64,000 nucleotides of DNA from Entonaema liquescens (Eukaryota > Ascomycota > Sordariomycetes > Xylariales > Xylariaceae), in the NCBI GenBank assembly GCA_902805475.1, contig CADCSX010000002.1:248001-312000 (forward strand). The letters run 5' to 3'. This document shows positions 59,501 through 64,000 of the stretch, piece by piece. A model generated the notes under the pieces. That model had not been told where the DNA came from. It was given only the letters and a program-made list of their open reading frames with translations, and made no database searches. How positions within the stretch are numbered: the stretch's first letter is position 1; each line of letters begins with the position of its first letter. The position numbers and the translations under genes are program-made.

Positions 59501-62500
59501 TAACTAATATAAATTCTTATAATTTTATTAAATATTTATCATTAAAAACTATTTAATTAATAATTTTTATATTAATGACTATACAATTTTTTTATTTAAT
59601 TTTACTATTTTTATTTAAAACAAAAATATCTTTATAAATAATAAAAATTAATATAAAAAAAAAATAAGTTTTCGATTATAAAATATTTTATTTTAAAAAA
59701 TTAATTTTACAATTATATTATTAATGATTTTTTAATTTTTAATATTAATAATATAAGATTTATATTTTTTAAAAATAAATTTTTTTTAATTTAATTTAAA
59801 TTTAATTAATTTAATTTTTTTTAAGGATATAAATAAAGTTTTTGTTTTTAAAAATATTATAAAATTTCGAAATAATATTATAAAATTTTTTAAACTTTTT
59901 TAATTTATTAAGGTTTTTATAAATGATTATATTATTAAAATATTTATTAATATTAATAATGTTTATAATAAATGGTAAAAATTAATTAAAAATATAATTA
60001 TTAAGTTTATAAATTTTAAGTTTTTTAATAGTAAATTTAATAATTTTATTATTAATAATATAATAATTTTTATATTTTTAATTTATTAAGATTAAATAAT
60101 TTATAAATATATTATAAAAAATAATAATAAATTTTATAATATTGTTACGAATAACGATTTATTTTATATTATCATTAGTTAAAAAAGTTAAATAAATAAT
60201 TTAATTATTAACGGATTTGAAAATTAAATTTTAATTAAAATTTATATAATGTAATATATTAATATAATAATAGTGATATGGTGGGATAATGGTGTAATTT
60301 ATTATTATTATTTTAATTTTATTATATTTTTTATTATTTAAAGTAATTAATAATAAGATTATAATTTTATAAAATTAAATAATAATAATTTTTTTCGATA
60401 ATAAAATATTAATATTTTTAATATTAAAAATATTTATTTTTAATAATAATTTAAGGGGTAAATTTTTAATAAAAATAATTTTGCAAAAGAATAAAATAAT
60501 AATTAATTATTTATTATAAATATTTTTAAAATAAAATTTAATAATAATATATTTATTTACGATAATTTAGTTTGTAAAGATTTTATATATAAATATAAAT
60601 ATTATTTTTATATAAATTTTATTATTAAGGTAATATTATTAAATTTATATTTTATTAATAATAATTTATATATAATTGATATTAATATAAATATTTTTTT
60701 AATATTTAAATTTAAAAGAAATTATAATGAAAAATTTAAAATATATTTTTATTTTATAAGTAAAATTGGTTTTAATATTAAAGAATAAATTAATTAATAA
60801 ATTAATAATAAAAGTTTTAATTTTTAATATTAATTATAAAAGTTTAAATAATGTTTTAAAGTTAATATTAATTATTATTTAAAATTGGTTATTATATTAA
60901 TAATTAGTGAATAATAATAAATGATAAATATTAAATAATGATAATTAATGAAAATTTTACAATATTAATGTATTGTTAATATAATGTAATTTAAATAAAA
61001 TAAGATTTATTATAATTATAATATTTATTAATTTTTATATATATATTAATAATAATATTGTTAATAATTGCAATGTATTATATTATATTAAAGTTTTAAT
61101 TAACGGTTTTAATAAAAATAATATAAGTTTAAATAATAATTTATTATTGTTAAAATGGTGTTATTAAATGTAATAAAATAATTTATTACAATTAATAAAT
61201 ATTTTATTATAAAATTTATAATTAATTTATTTGGATATTTAAGTTATTATATTAAAATATATAATATTTTTAATGTCATTATTAATAAAAAATAAACCGA
61301 AATTATTAAAGATTTTTTTATAAAATATAATCTTTTTATTATTATAATTTTTTTTATTAATATAAATGTTGGAATTATTAATATTTTTTTTTATATTATT
61401 TATATATATATTTAATTTTTAATAAAATTATTAAAGATATTAATAATTATAATTTTTATTATTTTTATTTTTATTTAAATTTTTAATGTTTAATTTAATA
61501 TTTTAATTGAAAAATTATAAATATTAAAGTTAATTAATTTTTTTTAATATAATTTAAGATATTTTTAATAATTTTATATTTAATTATTTATAAAGTTATT
61601 AATTTAATTTTTCAATTAATTATAATTATTATAAAAAAATTATTTTATTTATTATAATTATTATTATTATTATTATTATATTTATATATAAATTTTATTT
61701 TTTATAAAAAAATTAATTTACGTTTATTAATTTTTTAAAAAAATTATTTAAAAATAATATTTATAATAAATTTAATTAATTATTATTAAATACGATAATT
61801 TAATAATTTAAAAATATATTTAAATTAATTTTTAAATAAATAATTATAAGTTTTTACATTGTAAATGATATTATTAATAAAAAAACGTAATAATTTTTTA
61901 TTTTTTATATTTAATAATATAAATAATTGATTTTTTAGGTTTTAATAAACGATATTAAAATATTTATGAAATTTAATAATAAATTTTTCGCAAATATAAT
62001 TTATATTATTTATGGTTAAAATATTTTATTTTATTTTTATTAATTTAGTTATTAATTATTATTAAATAATATATTATAAATATAATATTTATACAATTTT
62101 GATTTTAACTTTTTTTTATAATTATATAAGTTTTTTTAATTGATAAATAAATATAAAAATATTAATATAAATAATATATTTTTTAAAAGATATAATATTA
62201 ATAAAATGGAGATTTATTTATAAAAAATTAAAATATTTGATTATTTTTAAAGAAATTTTTTTATTATTATTTTTATTATTTTTATTATTATTATTATTAA
62301 TGATGCCATGGTTATTATTATTTGTAAAATTTTATAATATTATTTAATAAAAAGTTTATGTAATAATGTTTGTAATGTTAATAATTATTATAAAAATATT
62401 AAAGTTAATATGGTTTTTTTATAAGTTCGGGTTTATTATATAAAATTGATTTTTTATTATAATTTAATTAATTTTAATTAATTTTAATAAAAAAAATAAT

Positions 62501-63545
62501 TAAAATAATATTTTAAAAAAAGTAAATAATAACGGTGATGATAATTATTTAAAAAATTATTTAATAATAACGGGTTATTCAATTATAATAAGTTATTTAA
62601 TAATAACGAAAATATTAATGGTATTTAATAATAAATATTTAAATTTTATTTTAAAAAATTATCCGATAAACGGTATAAAAAATAAAAATATAATAATTAA
62701 TTTAAAAAGTTATTCTAATAGTTTTAATAAAAATAATAAAGTTTATTATTATAAAATTTTTAAATTATTATTAAAACGGTAATATGTTTATAAGTTAATA
62801 GGAATAAATTTTAAAAGATTAATATAACGAAGTTAAAACGGTATAAAAATTAATTTAATACGTTACGAGTTTTTTATAATAATAAATATAAAAAATATTT
62901 TAAAAAATATAATAAATTTGTTAAAAAAAGTAAATATTATTGTAAAAAAATTATAATTATTTTAATTAAATTATTATAAAAGTTAAAAAGTATTATATTT
63001 TTTTTTAACATTTAAAAAAATAATAAAATTACTTTTTCGATTTTATTTATTAAATTAAATAAATAATATTTTTATATTATAATGTTAAACTTTTTTTTAA
63101 TAAAGTAAAAATTAATTAAATAAAAATAAAATTATATTTATTAATTAATATAAAAAAAAAAAAATTTATTTTTAAAAAATAAAAAAAATATAAAATTTAT
63201 TTATATATTTTTATAAATATTAATAGTAATTAATAATAAAATTATAAACGATCGTTAAATTAATAATCATTAATGAAATTTATTATAAATGTAAATTATT
63301 AATAAAAATTATTAATAAAAATTAAAAATAATGATTTATTAATAAATAAACTTTAATAATAAAAATTAAAATAGTTATTATTTATTAAAAAAAACTCACA
63401 ATGGTTTAATTGGGTTGGTAATTAACTTTAATTTAGTTTAATTTAATAAAAATCTTTCGATTTAATAAAAAATAAAATGTTTATTATAATTTATAATATT
63501 ATAATTAAAAAATAATTAAAAAAATAAAATAATAAAATTACCAAA

Positions 63546-63690
63546 TATTATAATATAATATAAATATAAATTAAATTATATTATTATATTAATTAAGTTT
63601 TATAAAAGAATTTTTAAAATAATAGATATAAAAATACATTTAAGATATATAAGTCCTTATATAAATCTTGTAAATCCATGTCATATGACA
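63546..63690. repeat. Right LTR of element 2
   Basis: A 145-bp copy colinear with the left LTR; base composition returns to normal immediately beyond it. Confidence 0.75.
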
Positions 63691-64000
63691 CTAAGGCTGT
63701 CAATTGCCTTTTAATTTCTATCGTTGTATATTCCCTACTAAAGATAACCCCGCCCAGTAGCTATATTCGACGGAGGTACTTAAATCCTCATTTAAATTGT
63801 AACTCGAGATGTTTCCAATACTTGTGCTTTGTCTGCTGTCCCACAAAGCGGCAGAACTTCATAGAGCTAAAAGCGGAACTTGCTTACATTAGGCAAACTA
63901 CGCCTGAATTAAATATACCTAGCCACGTAGGTACCTATTAAACAACTTGCTGTTTACATGTAGATAGCATCTCTACCTTTTATTTAAGACTAGTCAAATT
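63691..64000. other. Ordinary-composition flank, no gene supported
   Basis: Normal base composition resumes at the LTR boundary. An open frame of 87 codons (63678-63941) begins inside the LTR and shows no recognised sequence, so it may be chance or the edge of a gene beyond the window. Confidence 0.4.

Larger units (their letters stand above)
56441..63690. mobile_element. RIP-degraded LTR retrotransposon, 7.25 kb
   Basis: Direct repeats of equal length (145 bp) at 56441-56585 and 63546-63690 bracket 7 kb of extremely AT-rich DNA without coding capacity. They align without gaps, with about 21 differences that are all transitions. The right copy ends TGACA and is less mutated than the left at that end; the start TATCAC would be TGTCAC before a G-to-A change, giving TGTCA...TGACA inverted ends. 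No primer-binding site or pol motif can be read, so orientation and class are open. CTAAC at 56430 and CTAAG at 63691 might be remnants of a target duplication but do not abut the left repeat exactly. Confidence 0.78.

Overview
This window looks like nuclear DNA of a filamentous ascomycete (Pezizomycotina). Genes carry short GT-AG introns, mostly 49-83 bp, with CTAAC/CTGAC-type branch points. Intergenic distances are moderate. Two long, very AT-rich blocks are bounded by direct repeats whose two copies differ only by transitions, which is the signature of repeat-induced point mutation (RIP). I see no bacterial features, CRISPR arrays or rRNA. All gene models below were spliced by eye from frame continuity and splice signals.

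Layout. 1-458: truncated start of a Ser/Thr-rich protein (-). 2945-4948: two-exon conserved-looking protein of unknown function (+). 4949-11262: gene-free but not AT-rich. 11263-13227: metacaspase in seven exons (+). 14624-18654: spindle pole body/MTOC coiled-coil protein (-), divergent from an F-box/transglutaminase-like/YccV protein at 19405-21497 (+). 22714-26103: Utp22/Nrap ribosome-biogenesis protein (-), divergent from mitochondrial succinyl-CoA:3-ketoacid CoA-transferase at 27130-28810 (+). 28985-29755: AT-rich element with perfect 25-bp terminal inverted repeats. 30648-32234: unknown protein (+).

The distal half is dominated by transposons and secreted or membrane proteins. A secreted Thr/Ser/Asn-rich gene (-) is split in two (42837-41650 and 33576-32814) by an 8.07-kb RIP-degraded LTR retrotransposon (33577-41649). 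That element itself contains a 316-bp insert of normal base composition, with a 15-bp target-site duplication and an (AAT)n tail, so it probably arrived after RIP. Then follow an MCT-like MFS transporter (43727-45265, -), a giant Gly/Pro/Ser/Thr repeat secreted protein (46757-51049, -), an EI24/LDS-type membrane protein (52569-53558, -), a berberine-bridge FAD oxidase with both covalent-FAD residues (54138-55666, -), and a second RIP-degraded LTR element (56441-63690).

The proximal half is housekeeping: ribosome assembly, spindle pole, ubiquitin ligase, ketone-body metabolism and cell-death protease. The distal half resembles a dynamic accessory compartment. Three otherwise intact genes (Utp22, MFS transporter, Gly/Pro-rich protein) each need exactly one extra base in a short homopolymer to stay in frame. 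This points to assembly homopolymer errors rather than three independent pseudogenes.
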